Source: Undibacterium sp. YM2 (GTDB lineage Bacteria; Pseudomonadota; Gammaproteobacteria; Burkholderiales; Burkholderiaceae_D). Taken from it: a stretch of 64,000 bases of DNA. The notes beneath the pieces were generated by a model. That model was not told the origin of the DNA. It searched no databases and saw only the letters and a program-made list of their open reading frames with translations. Made by a program: the position numbers and the translations under genes. This document shows positions 53,858 to 63,437 of the stretch, piece by piece (the stretch's first letter is position 1; every line of letters starts with the position of its first letter). The stretch lies in the NCBI RefSeq assembly GCF_009937975.1, contig NZ_AP018441.1, forward strand, positions 930,001-994,000. Direction: 5' to 3'.

Positions 53858-56084
53858 AGCGAAGAGCCATTGCCGCGCGTTGCCCCGGCACCAAAGAACA
53901 GCGGACCAAAACGCGTTTCAACAGAGACAAAGGCGCTGGCTGCCTGCTTGAGGGAACTAAGGCGTAGTGCCTGGTCATTGCCATAAGAATTGCCCGCTTC
54001 CAGCGAGAACCCTGTCCGTATCGCACCGCCTATGGTGGTTGGCAAAGAACCGATTTTACGCGCTATGACGAAGCGGCCAAAAGCTGTAGCGTCACCAGCA
54101 AGTGAGTTGTTCGCCGTGCCTGACAGACGCAAGAAACCGCCGAGCGGGTTAGGTGCACCACCACGCTCTGAACGGCTCCATTCTCCATATAAATGCCCGG
54201 CCCAATCCCCAAGCCGGAAGGCTGACAAAGCATCGATTTGCGATTGTGCCTGTGAACGCTCACCGGGATTTTGCGCAGGTGTTTGTTCCCAGGAGGAGGT
54301 GACCAGATAACCCCGGCTGGGGTTGGCCAGCGAATCCAGGGTATCCAGACGGAAGCGCAAGAAGCGCGTGGTGCTGTAATAGCGCAGGCTGTCCTGGTTG
54401 GCAACGGCGGGCAATAAAATATCGACTTTGCCAAAACCACGGCTGACCCCCGCTTCTATGGTGCCCCAGTTATCCAGTTGTCGTCCAAAAACCAGGGTGC
54501 CCTGGGTGCCACGCACGCCTACGCGCAAGGCCTTGCGCCCCTCTTGATACAAATCCAGGCTGCTGCCATTGTATTCAAGCGAAGGGGCCACATACCAGGG
54601 TGAGCCAGAAGCCAGAGGTTGCCAGAACTGCGAGCCCAACTCGCGCTGGCTGCCTATGCGGGCAAAGGTGCGTAATTCTGCACCATAACTATTGAGTGAG
54701 GATGCGATATGCAAGACGCTCAGGCCAAAGCGGTTTTCATCTGCAAAATCACTGGTCAGCTCAAGACCTACCCGCAAGCGGTTGCGGCTGGAATTGGACT
54801 CTGACGGCTTGATCAGCACATTGCGTTTACCATCTTCATCGCTGATGACGGTTTCTATATTATCGATATCACCGCGCCCATACAGCTTGCCCGATGCTTG
54901 CCTGATCTGTTCTTGTGACAAGACCTGACCCTCTTTCAAACCCGTTTGCGCGATCAAGGCCTGGGGGTTGATATAGCGCGGCCCCTCCACCTCTATCTTT
55001 GCGAGTGGCAGTTTATCGGCAGTATTTCTGGCAGTTTGCCCCGCGTTCGAGCGCTGGTATTCAAAGACGGCATATTGCTCATCCGGCACGCGCAAGGCAC
55101 TTAGTTGTGCCGCCATTTTATTGGTGGCGATTTCACCTGCCTTGATGGTCTGTTGATACAGTCCAAAATCAAGAAAGCTGGTACCTGATAATTCCGGCGC
55201 GATCAGCACATCAGATTTGCGCAAGTCCTTGATAGAGCGCTGCACGTTTTGCTCAGTCAAAATCTGCAGCATCTGCTTGGTGACGTCGATGGCACTATTG
55301 AGTTCATGCTCCTTCGCCAGTGGCGTACCGACATTCACGGCAATGATGATGTCCGCACCCATGGCACGTGCCAGTTCTACGGGCAAATTGCTGACCAGTC
55401 CACCATCGACAACCAGCTTCTGTTTGATACGCACAGGCGCAAACACACCTGGCAGGGCCAGCGAGGCACGCATGGTCATCAGCAGGGGGTGTCATTCAAT
55501 TCCACCATCTCGCCAGTCAGCAAATCAGAGGCAACCGACAAGAAAGGCAGGGCCAGCTGGTTGACTGGCTGGTCACGCATGCCTTCAGGCATCAGGCGTG
55601 TCAGGGCATTTTCCAGGGCGGCATTGCCGGCAGCTGCCGGTGGCAAAAATACGCCAGACTTGGTCACCGCAAATTCTATTCGCGAAGGCAGCATCAGGTC
55701 TTCTTCCTTGCGGCGGAAATCCAGGTCATAACGGGCGGGACGGTCGGCCAGCACGCTGTCCCAGTCAGTGTCCTTGACGATTTGCTCCAGTTCATCGGCT
55801 GAGCGCCCGGCAGCATAGGCACCACCAACGACGGCACCTATGCTGGTGCCAACCACCATATCCACAGGCACACGCATTTTGCGCAAGGCGCGCAATACGC
55901 CTATATGGGCAAAGCCACGCGCACCGCCACCGGACAGCACCAGGGCGACTTTGGGACGCGTCGTTTGTATATTGGCCGCAGGGCTGGCGTTTGGAACTTC
56001 GCCATTGACTTGCGCCTGGCTGTCAAATGTAAACAAGCTGGCTGCCAGGCAGGCAATGGCCAACAGGACTCGGGACAATGACAT
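53830..56084 (-). pseudogene. Patatin-like phospholipase with outer-membrane barrel (type Vd-like), one-base deletion
   Basis: The protein has a signal peptide. Its patatin domain has the oxyanion loop GGGARG (52-57), nucleophile Ser 81 in GTSIG and the catalytic Asp 227 in VVDGGLVSNLP. A POTRA-like region (PRYINPQALIAQTGLKEGQV) and a C-terminal Omp85-type barrel ending LYLFLGPIW follow. This layout is that of PlpD-type self-secreted lipases. The gene is broken at 55485-55489, where a run of five G (C on the coding strand) should be six. With one base added it is a continuous 751 residues, near the 728 of PlpD. Sequencing error is likely. Confidence 0.88.
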
Positions 56085-56263
56085 GAGCTGAAGCTTTCTG
56101 TAGAAATGTGGTGTGCGGGTCTGTTGTTACAGACCGCAATCACCAGCATGTTTCGCAAAAGACCGCAGTATATACGTATCGCCTTGTCCGATGATGGGCA
56201 GCTTGCTAATTCAGAGTTTCTGGTTTGATTGTTTGGCTTAATTGCCTAGCTTGGTTATCTCGT

Positions 56264-56809
56264 TCAGTTATCCTCATTAACCAGTGCGGTCAGGATATGG
56301 TCGCGCCAGACGCCGTTGATCTTGAGATAAGACTTGGCATAGCCTTCTTTTTCAAAGCCCAGACGCTCCAGCAAAGCGCCGCTACGCTGGTTTTCTGGTA
56401 CATAGTTGGCCATGACGCGATGCAGCCCCTGCTCTTGGAACATATAGGCTATGCCAGCCCGTACGGCTTCCTGCATATAACCCTGGCCTTGCTGCTGTTC
56501 TGCAATGGCATAACCCATGTGGCAGGCATGAAAAGCGCCGCGGACAATATTGCTGAAATTGCAGATGCCTATCATGGTCTGGTCCTGGCACACCGCAAAA
56601 TGCATGGCCAGTCCAGCGTCCATGAGACGGGAACTGGCCAGCAGTCTTTCTTCACATTTTTCCAGTGAGAAAAAATCTTCATCACGGGCCGGTTCCCATG
56701 GTGCCAGGTGGGCACGGTTGAGCAGCAAATATTGCTGCATCATCGAGGCATGTTCGGGCATCAATACCCGTAATTGCAGACGCGCAGTCGCGATTGCTTC
56801 TTTATTCAT
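56264..56809 (-). CDS. RimJ/RimL-type GNAT acetyltransferase
   Basis: The 181-residue acetyltransferase contains QLRVLMPEHASMMQQYLLLN and the acetyl-CoA segment GYAIAEQQQGQGYMQEAVRA. It ends with the motif B region YVPENQRSGALLERLGFEKE and YAKSYLKINGVWRDHI. This fits the RimJ family that acetylates protein N-termini, but the substrate is unknown. It starts 17 bases after oxyR. The ATG at 56809 is chosen over one inside oxyR. Confidence 0.88.
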   Translation of the reverse strand: MNKEAIATARLQLRVLMPEHASMMQQYLLLNRAHLAPWEPARDEDFFSLEKCEERLLASSRLMDAGLAMHFAVCQDQTMIGICNFSNIVRGAFHACHMGYAIAEQQQGQGYMQEAVRAGIAYMFQEQGLHRVMANYVPENQRSGALLERLGFEKEGYAKSYLKINGVWRDHILTALVNEDN

Positions 56810-56825
56810 AGTGCGAGGGATAAGA

Positions 56826-57770
56826 TTATTGAGTGCTTGCCGCTTCATCGAGCATGGTCACGCCAGGCAGGTCGCAAGCCAGCACAGCCTTGCGTATGGC
56901 TTCAATCGCCGCCTGACGGGTAAAACTCTTGCGCCAGGCAATCACGACGCGACGGTCTGGTGCTGGTGCAGTGAAAGGCAGGTAGCGCAGCATGCCATCT
57001 TTGGCATCCATGTCAGGTACCGACGCCATCGGCAATACCGTGATGCCTATGCCGGACGCCACCATGTGGCGTATGGTTTCCAGTGACGAACCTTCAAAGG
57101 TCCTGGCAATGCCGTCACCCGTTGTCGAGAAGCGCGACATCTCAGGGCAAACCTCCAGCACCTGATCGCGGAAGCAATGACCATTACCCAGCAAGAGCAT
57201 GGTTTCTGACTTCAATTCTTCGGCTGACACTTCATCGCGGCCTGCCCAGGCATGGTCTTTTGGCATGGCAACCACAAAAGGTTCGTCATACAGCGGCTGT
57301 ATCATCATGCCCTGATCAGGCAGGGGCAGGGCCATGATGGCAGCATCAAGCTCACCCTGGCGCAGTAGCTCCATGAGCTTCACAGTGAAATTCTCTTGCA
57401 GCACCAAAGGCATCTGCGGCACCTGCTGTATCATGGTTTTCACCAGGGTAGGCAGCAGGTAGGGGCCTATCGTATAAATGACGCCAAGGCGGAAAGGGCC
57501 AGCCAGCGGGTCTTTGTTTTGTTTGGCGATTTCCTTGATGGCAGCGGTTTGTTCCAGCACACGTTCAGCCTGGGCAACAATCTGTGCACCTAGCGGGGTG
57601 GTGGATACCTCGGTGCCGCCACGTTCAAAAATAGTGACGCCCAGTTCATCTTCGAGTTTTTTGATGGCGACAGACAGCGTAGGCTGGGCGACAAAACAGG
57701 CTTCTGCCGCATGGCCAAAATGTTTTTGCCGGGCTACGGCAACAATATATTTTAATTCTGTAAGTGTCAT
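56826..57770 (-). CDS. oxyR: Hydrogen peroxide-sensing regulator OxyR
   Basis: This 314-residue LysR-type regulator has the winged helix TLTELKYIVAVARQKHFGHA and the wing QPTLSVAIKKLEDELG. The redox cysteines fall at positions 199 and 208 in NGHCFRDQVLEVCPEM, the same numbers as in E. coli OxyR. Oxidation to a disulfide switches on peroxide defence genes. The 305 bases upstream contain a divergent promoter-like sequence and a terminator, which could be a small RNA. Confidence 0.96.
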   Translation of the reverse strand: MTLTELKYIVAVARQKHFGHAAEACFVAQPTLSVAIKKLEDELGVTIFERGGTEVSTTPLGAQIVAQAERVLEQTAAIKEIAKQNKDPLAGPFRLGVIYTIGPYLLPTLVKTMIQQVPQMPLVLQENFTVKLMELLRQGELDAAIMALPLPDQGMMIQPLYDEPFVVAMPKDHAWAGRDEVSAEELKSETMLLLGNGHCFRDQVLEVCPEMSRFSTTGDGIARTFEGSSLETIRHMVASGIGITVLPMASVPDMDAKDGMLRYLPFTAPAPDRRVVIAWRKSFTRQAAIEAIRKAVLACDLPGVTMLDEAASTQ

Positions 57771-57903
57771 GACGTTAGTTTGGCACAGACTGAGAGCAGC
57801 GTCAGCAAGTGCTTTGTACAGGTAGCAAATTTTTTCCTGAATTTAACAATGACAGGGGGAGTATTTTTTAACAATCATACCGTATATACGATATCTGGCT
57901 GTT

Positions 57904-57932
57904 TTGGCGCATACTCTGCCAGAAACTAAATT
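57904..57932 (+). promoter_or_regulatory. Promoter-like sequence divergent from oxyR
   Basis: TTGGCG (57904-57909) and TAAATT (57927-57932) are 17 bases apart, a moderate sigma-70 match. The region just before it has the ten-base palindrome CGTATATACG. It would drive a rightward transcript ending at the terminator near 58046. Confidence 0.35.
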
Positions 57933-57937
57933 GTGGA

Positions 57938-58046
57938 TGTGATACTTGCTATTTTCAAAACGCTTGATCTGGCGCAGTATGTCCAGTTTCGCTTGTGCTA
58001 AGCGACCGGGGAGTGCGGGGAGTGGCTAGATGTGCCACTCCCTTTT
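57938..58046 (+). ncRNA. Candidate divergent small RNA next to oxyR (OxyS-like position)
   Basis: The interval has no open frame. From the predicted start near 57938, about 109 bases run to a Rho-independent terminator: GGGAGTGGC (58018-58026), GCCACTCCC (58034-58042), then TTTT. Two smaller stems precede it, CTGG/CCAG (57969-57986) and CGCTT/AAGCG (57990-58004). E. coli OxyS is also about 109 bases and divergent from oxyR. That parallel is positional only, and no sequence similarity is claimed. Confidence 0.45.
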
Positions 58047-58075
58047 AAATCTGCAGATTCTTCTATGTATTCAGC

Positions 58076-58987
58076 TCAGCCTTTAGACTGGCTCATGGCC
58101 TTGGTTAGCTCCAGGTGACCTTGTGCCGCACCGCTTTCTGGCACAGCCTCTCCATCACGCTGGCGCACTTCCGCCAGACGCGCAGCCAGTTGCTCAGGTG
58201 CATCATCCCCACGACCCACCCAGACACCCTGGGTCAGCGTGATATTCGCGGCTTCAAAACTGCCTGCACCTGCGCACAGGATGGCGCGGGAGGGGGCTTG
58301 CTCAGACGCCAGCACCAGCATCGCAGGTACCACATCTGATGGTTGCAACGCCGCCAGGAACTCTGCCGGGAACAGGCTTTCAGTCATGCGGGTTGCCGCC
58401 GTCGGTGCCAGGCTATTCACGCGGATATCATACTTGGCCCCTTCCAATGCCAGCGTCTGCATCAGCCCGACCAGGGCCAGCTTGGCAGCACCATAGTTGG
58501 ATTGGCCAAAATTGCCATACAGGCCGGACGAAGAAGTCGTCATCACGATGCGGCCATATTTTTGTTCTGTCATGATGGCCCAGACTGCCTTGCAGCAATG
58601 CACCGCACCCATCAGATGCACATCCAGCACCAGTTTAAAGTCGGCGATATCCATCTTGGCAAAGCTCTTGTCGCGCAAGATACCGGCGTTATTGACCAGG
58701 ATATCAATCCGCCCCCATTGCGCCATGGTCTCTGCCACCATGGCTTGTACAGCTTCAAAATCGGTGACCGATGCGCCATTGGCTATCGCCTCGCCACCAG
58801 CCGCCCGGATTTCTTCGACCACGGCCAGTGCTGCGGCAGAAGAGCCGCCGGAACCATCACGCGCACCACCCAGATCATTGACCACCACTTTGGCACCACG
58901 CGCAGCCAGTGCCAGCGCATGTTCACGTCCCAAACCACCACCTGCACCTGTTACGATGGCAACACGGCCTTTGAAGTCTATTGTCAT
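58076..58987 (-). CDS. SDR family oxidoreductase (MFE-2 3-hydroxyacyl-CoA dehydrogenase-like)
   Basis: The 303-residue Rossmann enzyme has the cofactor loop IVTGAGGGLGREHALALAAR and the NNAGILRDKSFAKM segment. The catalytic Ser, Tyr and Lys are in TTSSSGLYGNFGQSNYGAAK. The VVVNDLGGARDGSG insert is typical of the hydroxyacyl-CoA dehydrogenase part of peroxisomal multifunctional enzyme 2, so a fatty-acid or steroid substrate is likely. GGAGAAGAA before the ATG at 58987 decides the start. Confidence 0.9.
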   Translation of the reverse strand: MTIDFKGRVAIVTGAGGGLGREHALALAARGAKVVVNDLGGARDGSGGSSAAALAVVEEIRAAGGEAIANGASVTDFEAVQAMVAETMAQWGRIDILVNNAGILRDKSFAKMDIADFKLVLDVHLMGAVHCCKAVWAIMTEQKYGRIVMTTSSSGLYGNFGQSNYGAAKLALVGLMQTLALEGAKYDIRVNSLAPTAATRMTESLFPAEFLAALQPSDVVPAMLVLASEQAPSRAILCAGAGSFEAANITLTQGVWVGRGDDAPEQLAARLAEVRQRDGEAVPESGAAQGHLELTKAMSQSKG

Positions 58988-59052
58988 TTCTTCTCCTGAT
59001 TTAATTTTTGGATTTGCCTGGCTAGACACAGGCTGCTGAGTGTATTCCAGCT

Positions 59053-59541
59053 TCAGGAATTGATCAAAATCTTTTCCATGACATGCGAATCTAAATTAAA
59101 GATTGACTTCTTCTTTTCCAGAACTTTAAAGCCATTGCGCATATAAAAAGCCAGTCCACTCTTAGTGCTGTTCAGTCTTAATTTTTCCAAATGCAGGTTC
59201 TTTGCACGCTCTTCCATCGTTGTCAACATTGCCTTGCCAATGCCTGAATACAGCGCTTCTTTCAACACATAGCATAGGGAAATATATCCTTTGTTATCCA
59301 TCATGGAAAAACCAAGAATTTGAGTGCCTGATGACGCGTCTGACTCTGCCACTAATGAATAAGAGTCCTCCGCATTGATCCATGCCACCAGATTTGGCAC
59401 AGTTTTATTTTTAAGCCATTTTTCCAGAATCAAAGCGTCATTTTGGTGGTCTGAAATGCAACACTCGGTGATGGACAGGCGCAACACCTCGCACACTTGG
59501 CTGGCATCATGCTCATGCGCCTCACGAATGGAACTGTTCAT
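59053..59541 (-). CDS. GNAT family N-acetyltransferase
   Basis: The 162-residue acetyltransferase has the core ISLCYVLKEALYSGIGKAML, with the acetyl-CoA binding SGIGKAM, and the C-terminal STKSGLAFYMRNGFKVLEKK. Substrate unknown. It lies six bases after the next acetyltransferase gene, so the two are co-transcribed. Confidence 0.88.
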   Translation of the reverse strand: MNSSIREAHEHDASQVCEVLRLSITECCISDHQNDALILEKWLKNKTVPNLVAWINAEDSYSLVAESDASSGTQILGFSMMDNKGYISLCYVLKEALYSGIGKAMLTTMEERAKNLHLEKLRLNSTKSGLAFYMRNGFKVLEKKKSIFNLDSHVMEKILINS

Positions 59542-59547
59542 GCAAAT

Positions 59548-60030
59548 CTACTTCAACTTCTTTTGCATGATGATCGCACCGCCAAATTCCGGGTTCAGCT
59601 CATACGGCGCAAAGCCTTCTGCGCGATACATATTTTGCGCACGGGTATTGCCCTCCAATACTTCCAGCGTCATCTTGCAATAACCCAGTTGTTCAGAGAG
59701 GGCGGTCAGGTGCTGCATCATTTGATTGCCTATGCCCTTGCCGCGAAAATCAGGATGCACGGCAAAGTCGTGGATATTCAATAAGGACTTGCAGGCAAAG
59801 GTAGAAAAGCCTTCTATGCAAATCGCAAAACCGGCAGTCTGATCATTCACATAAGCGAGTATGGCGCGCACGGTATTGCGTTTTTTGAGTTCAGTGATGA
59901 GATTGGCTTGCGCATAATCAGACAGGGCTTCGCCGCCGCCCATGGGATCGAGCGCATACATATTGAGCATGCTGACCAGGTCCTTGGCATGCTGCGGATT
60001 ATTGACATCAACATCGACGATATTCAACAT
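59548..60030 (-). CDS. GNAT family N-acetyltransferase
   Basis: The 160-residue acetyltransferase has the core LLNIHDFAVHPDFRGKGIGN, with the classic RGKGIG loop, and LEVLEGNTRAQNMYRAEGFA at its C-terminus. It starts five bases after recG. It differs clearly from the neighbouring GNAT in sequence and is not a recent duplicate. Confidence 0.9.
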   Translation of the reverse strand: MLNIVDVDVNNPQHAKDLVSMLNMYALDPMGGGEALSDYAQANLITELKKRNTVRAILAYVNDQTAGFAICIEGFSTFACKSLLNIHDFAVHPDFRGKGIGNQMMQHLTALSEQLGYCKMTLEVLEGNTRAQNMYRAEGFAPYELNPEFGGAIIMQKKLK

Positions 60031-60035
60031 AGTTT

Positions 60036-62192
60036 TTATACTCGTAAAAATTCTTCTTTATATCCCAGCCAGCGCTCCAGATGAGCCGCAACGGTGACCG
60101 GGTCATTTTTCAATAAATCATCGGCCAGGTTGCGTGCCTTATCGACCAGCCATTGATCGGTTTCCAGGTTGGCAAAGCGTAACATGGCTTCACCGGATTG
60201 GCGTGCACCGAGGAATTCACCGGGGCCGCGCAATTCCAGGTCCTTGCGGGCAATTTCAAAACCATCATTACTCTCGCGCATCGTGGCCAGCCTTTGTTTG
60301 GCAGTACCACCCAGGGGGCCTTGATACAGCAGCAGGCAGACACTGGCTGCGGCACCACGGCCTACGCGGCCACGTAGTTGGTGCAATTGCGACAGGCCAA
60401 ACCGTTCAGCATGTTCGATTACCATCAGGCTGGCATTCGGTACATCGACACCAACTTCTATCACCGTGGTAGCCACTAGCACCTGGCTGTCATTACGAAT
60501 AAATGCCTCCATCGTGGCCTGCTTTTCTGCTGGTTTCAGGCGGCCATGGACCAGGCCCACCTTCAATCCCGGCAAGGCTTCAGCAAGCATGGTGTGCGTG
60601 TCAGTTGCGGTTTGCAGTTGCAGGGTTTCTGATTCTTCTATCAACGGGCAAACCCAGTAGACTTGTTTGCCTTCCTGCCCTGCTGCCTGCACGCGGGCGA
60701 TGACTTCATCGCGGCGGTTTTGGTCAATGACACGGGTGACGATAGGTGTGCGACCTGGTGGTAGTTCATCAATGATGGATACTTCCAGGTCAGCGTAGTA
60801 AGTCATCGCCAGTGTGCGCGGGATAGGCGTGGCCGACATCATCAGTTGATGTGGTACCTTGCCAGCTTCGGTCTTGTTGGCCAGGTTAAGGCGCTGGCTG
60901 ACGCCAAAGCGGTGTTGTTCATCAACGATGACCAGGCCCAGTTTCTTGAATTGCACAGTGTCTTGTATCAGAGCGTGGGTACCTATCACCAGTTGCGCTT
61001 CGCCGGAGGTGATGAGGGCATTGGCAGCGTCTTTTTCTTTTTTCTTCAGGCCGCCGGTCAGCCAGGCTGTTTTTACACCCAGCGGTTCCAGCCAGGCAGC
61101 GATTTTCCTGAAATGCTGTTCGGCCAGAATTTCTGTCGGTGCCATCAGCGCTGCCTGAAAACCATTGTCTATGGCTTGTGCCGCCGCTAGTGCCGCAACA
61201 ATGGTTTTGCCGCTGCCTACGTCGCCTTGCAACAGGCGTTGCATGGGGAAGGCTTCACGCAGATCATCGCGTATCTCGGCCAGCACTTTTTTTTGCGCCC
61301 TGGTCAGGGAAAATGGCAGGTTCAGCAGGAAAGCATTGCTGAGTTCACCGACCAGTGGCAGGGCATTTGCCCCTTTGCTGCGACGGGTGATTTGTGCACG
61401 CTTCAGCGACAATTGCTGGGCCAGCAGCTCATCGAATTTCATGCGTTCCCAGGCTGGATGTTCGCGTTCTATCAGGCTATGCTGATCGACATCTGGCGGT
61501 GGATTATGCAGTATGCGTATGCTGCTTTCAAAATCCTGCAAATGCAGGGCGGCCAGGCGTGCAGGCGACAGGGTGTCGCGCCAGTTGACGCGCGTCATGG
61601 CATTGGCAATGGCTTTGCGCAATAAGGCTTGTGGCACGCCTTCGCCGGAAGGGTAAACAGGCGTCAGCGCAGTCGGTAAAGGCGCGCCTTCATTGACGAT
61701 CTTGTAATGTGGATGCACCATCTCTGCACCAAAGAAGCCATGGCGTAATTCGCCACGCGCCCGTACTCGCACGCCCACCGCCATTTGCTTGGTCTGGTTG
61801 CCATAAAAATTCAGGAAGCGTAGTACAACCTGGCCACTATCGTCGGCAATCGTCACGACCAGCTGGCGGCGCGGGCGATACTGTATATCGCAATCTGTGA
61901 CCACGCCCTCAACCTGCACACTGCTGCCACCACGGAAAGAAGCATCGCGCATGCTGACGATTTCTGTTTCGTCTTCATAGCGCATGGGCAGGTGCAAGAC
62001 AAAATCCATGTCCTTGCGCAAGCCCAGTTTGGCAAGTTTTTCACTTGCCTTGGCAGCGGTATTGGCCGGACTTTTGGCTTTCTTGACAGGCTTCTTGGTG
62101 CCGGACTCCGGCTGTGCATGGCCGCCAGCCATGGCTGCATCAGCTTGTGTATTCTTTAACTCTACGCTAGCACTTTGGTCTTCAGCGGCCAT
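60036..62192 (-). CDS. recG: ATP-dependent DNA helicase RecG
   Basis: The 718-residue helicase remodels stalled forks and branched DNA. After a low-complexity N-terminal extension rich in Ala and Lys (about 1-50), the wedge domain appears (GLRKDMDFVLHLPMRYED). Walker A is LLQGDVGSGKTIVAALA, motif II is LVIVDEQHRFGVSQR, and motif VI is SQLHQLRGRVGRGAAASVC. The extension is longer than in E. coli and may start later. It is divergent from queA. Confidence 0.96.
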   Translation of the reverse strand: MAAEDQSASVELKNTQADAAMAGGHAQPESGTKKPVKKAKSPANTAAKASEKLAKLGLRKDMDFVLHLPMRYEDETEIVSMRDASFRGGSSVQVEGVVTDCDIQYRPRRQLVVTIADDSGQVVLRFLNFYGNQTKQMAVGVRVRARGELRHGFFGAEMVHPHYKIVNEGAPLPTALTPVYPSGEGVPQALLRKAIANAMTRVNWRDTLSPARLAALHLQDFESSIRILHNPPPDVDQHSLIEREHPAWERMKFDELLAQQLSLKRAQITRRSKGANALPLVGELSNAFLLNLPFSLTRAQKKVLAEIRDDLREAFPMQRLLQGDVGSGKTIVAALAAAQAIDNGFQAALMAPTEILAEQHFRKIAAWLEPLGVKTAWLTGGLKKKEKDAANALITSGEAQLVIGTHALIQDTVQFKKLGLVIVDEQHRFGVSQRLNLANKTEAGKVPHQLMMSATPIPRTLAMTYYADLEVSIIDELPPGRTPIVTRVIDQNRRDEVIARVQAAGQEGKQVYWVCPLIEESETLQLQTATDTHTMLAEALPGLKVGLVHGRLKPAEKQATMEAFIRNDSQVLVATTVIEVGVDVPNASLMVIEHAERFGLSQLHQLRGRVGRGAAASVCLLLYQGPLGGTAKQRLATMRESNDGFEIARKDLELRGPGEFLGARQSGEAMLRFANLETDQWLVDKARNLADDLLKNDPVTVAAHLERWLGYKEEFLRV

Positions 62193-62375
62193 GAGGTGTA
62201 AAATGGTGGGTTTTGCTGTCAGCTTACTTTTTCAGGAAATTCACAAAACCTTGGGTTGCAGGCTGTTTGCCTGTGATCTTAACCGGGTTTGCTACGCTAG
62301 TGTGTATTCTACTGGTATTTTATACAGTGTAAAGTAGCTTTATGTCTGTTTTTCCTGTTTTACCCCCGTTTTTTG

Positions 62376-62381
62376 TAGAAT
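62376..62381 (+). promoter_or_regulatory. -10 box of queA
   Basis: TAGAAT at 62376-62381 lies six bases before the queA ATG. Transcription would begin at or beside the start codon, and no ribosome site is visible, so a leaderless message is possible. Confidence 0.45.
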
Positions 62382-62387
62382 TTTTGC

Positions 62388-63437
62388 ATGCTTTACTCCC
62401 TAAGTGATTTTGATTTTGAACTGCCCGAAGCCCTGATCGCGCAAACACCTTTGCCCGACCGTACTGCTTCGCGCCTCTTGCATGTTGACGGCGATACGCT
62501 GGTAGACAGGCACTTTGCCGATATCATCAACCAGCTCAATGCCGGTGATTTGCTGGTCTTTAATGATACCCGTGTCTTGAAAGCCCGTTTCTTTGGCGTC
62601 AAGGAAAGCGGCGGCAAGATACAGATGCTGGTGGAGCGTGTATTGTCGAATAATGACAAGGAGCGCAGTGTGCTGGCACAGATGCGTGCGTCCAAGTCAC
62701 CACTGCCAGGTAGCAAAATCCGCCTGGCAGACAGTTTTGATGTCGTCGTCGGTGAGCGTGTTGGTGAATTTTTCACCCTGTATTTCCCGTCAGATATCTT
62801 CACTTTACTGGAAACATTCGGTCGCCTGCCCTTGCCGCCATATATAGAACATGATGCCGACGACTTTGACGAGCAGCGTTACCAGACCGTGTATAACCGC
62901 GTGCCAGGTGCGGTTGCTGCACCAACGGCTGGCTTGCATTTTGACGAGGCGCTGTTGCAGCGTTGCCAGGACAAAGGCATAAAACTTGCCTATGTGACCC
63001 TGCATGTGGGCGCGGGCACCTTCCAGCCTGTGCGTACCGAAAATCTGGCAGATCACCAGATGCACAGCGAATGGTATACCGTGCCGGATGAGACCGTGAC
63101 AGCCGTGCAGGCGACCAAAGCCGCTGGCGGCAAAGTGGTGGCGGTTGGTACCACCAGCATGCGTGCACTCGAGTCTGCTTCACAAACCGGGGCCTTGCTG
63201 GCAGGCAGCGATGACACCCGCTTGTTCATCACGCCGGGTTATGTATTCAAAACCGTGGACAGGCTTATCACCAATTTCCACTTACCAAAATCCACTTTGA
63301 TGATGCTGGTATCGGCATTTGCCGGGTATGATCGCGTCCGCGGTGCTTATGCTCACGCTATCGCTCAACAATATCGTTTTTTCAGCTATGGCGATGCCAT
63401 GCTGCTGACCAATTCCTCCGGGGAAGACCATGCTTGA
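62388..63437 (+). CDS. queA: S-adenosylmethionine:tRNA ribosyltransferase-isomerase
   Basis: The 349-residue enzyme transfers a ribosyl group from SAM to preQ1-tRNA in queuosine synthesis. It begins [20 protein letters not shown], then [20 protein letters not shown] and [16 protein letters not shown]. It ends with [20 protein letters not shown]. It overlaps tgt by eight bases, as in most bacteria. Confidence 0.97.
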   Translation: MLYSLSDFDFELPEALIAQTPLPDRTASRLLHVDGDTLVDRHFADIINQLNAGDLLVFNDTRVLKARFFGVKESGGKIQMLVERVLSNNDKERSVLAQMRASKSPLPGSKIRLADSFDVVVGERVGEFFTLYFPSDIFTLLETFGRLPLPPYIEHDADDFDEQRYQTVYNRVPGAVAAPTAGLHFDEALLQRCQDKGIKLAYVTLHVGAGTFQPVRTENLADHQMHSEWYTVPDETVTAVQATKAAGGKVVAVGTTSMRALESASQTGALLAGSDDTRLFITPGYVFKTVDRLITNFHLPKSTLMMLVSAFAGYDRVRGAYAHAIAQQYRFFSYGDAMLLTNSSGEDHA

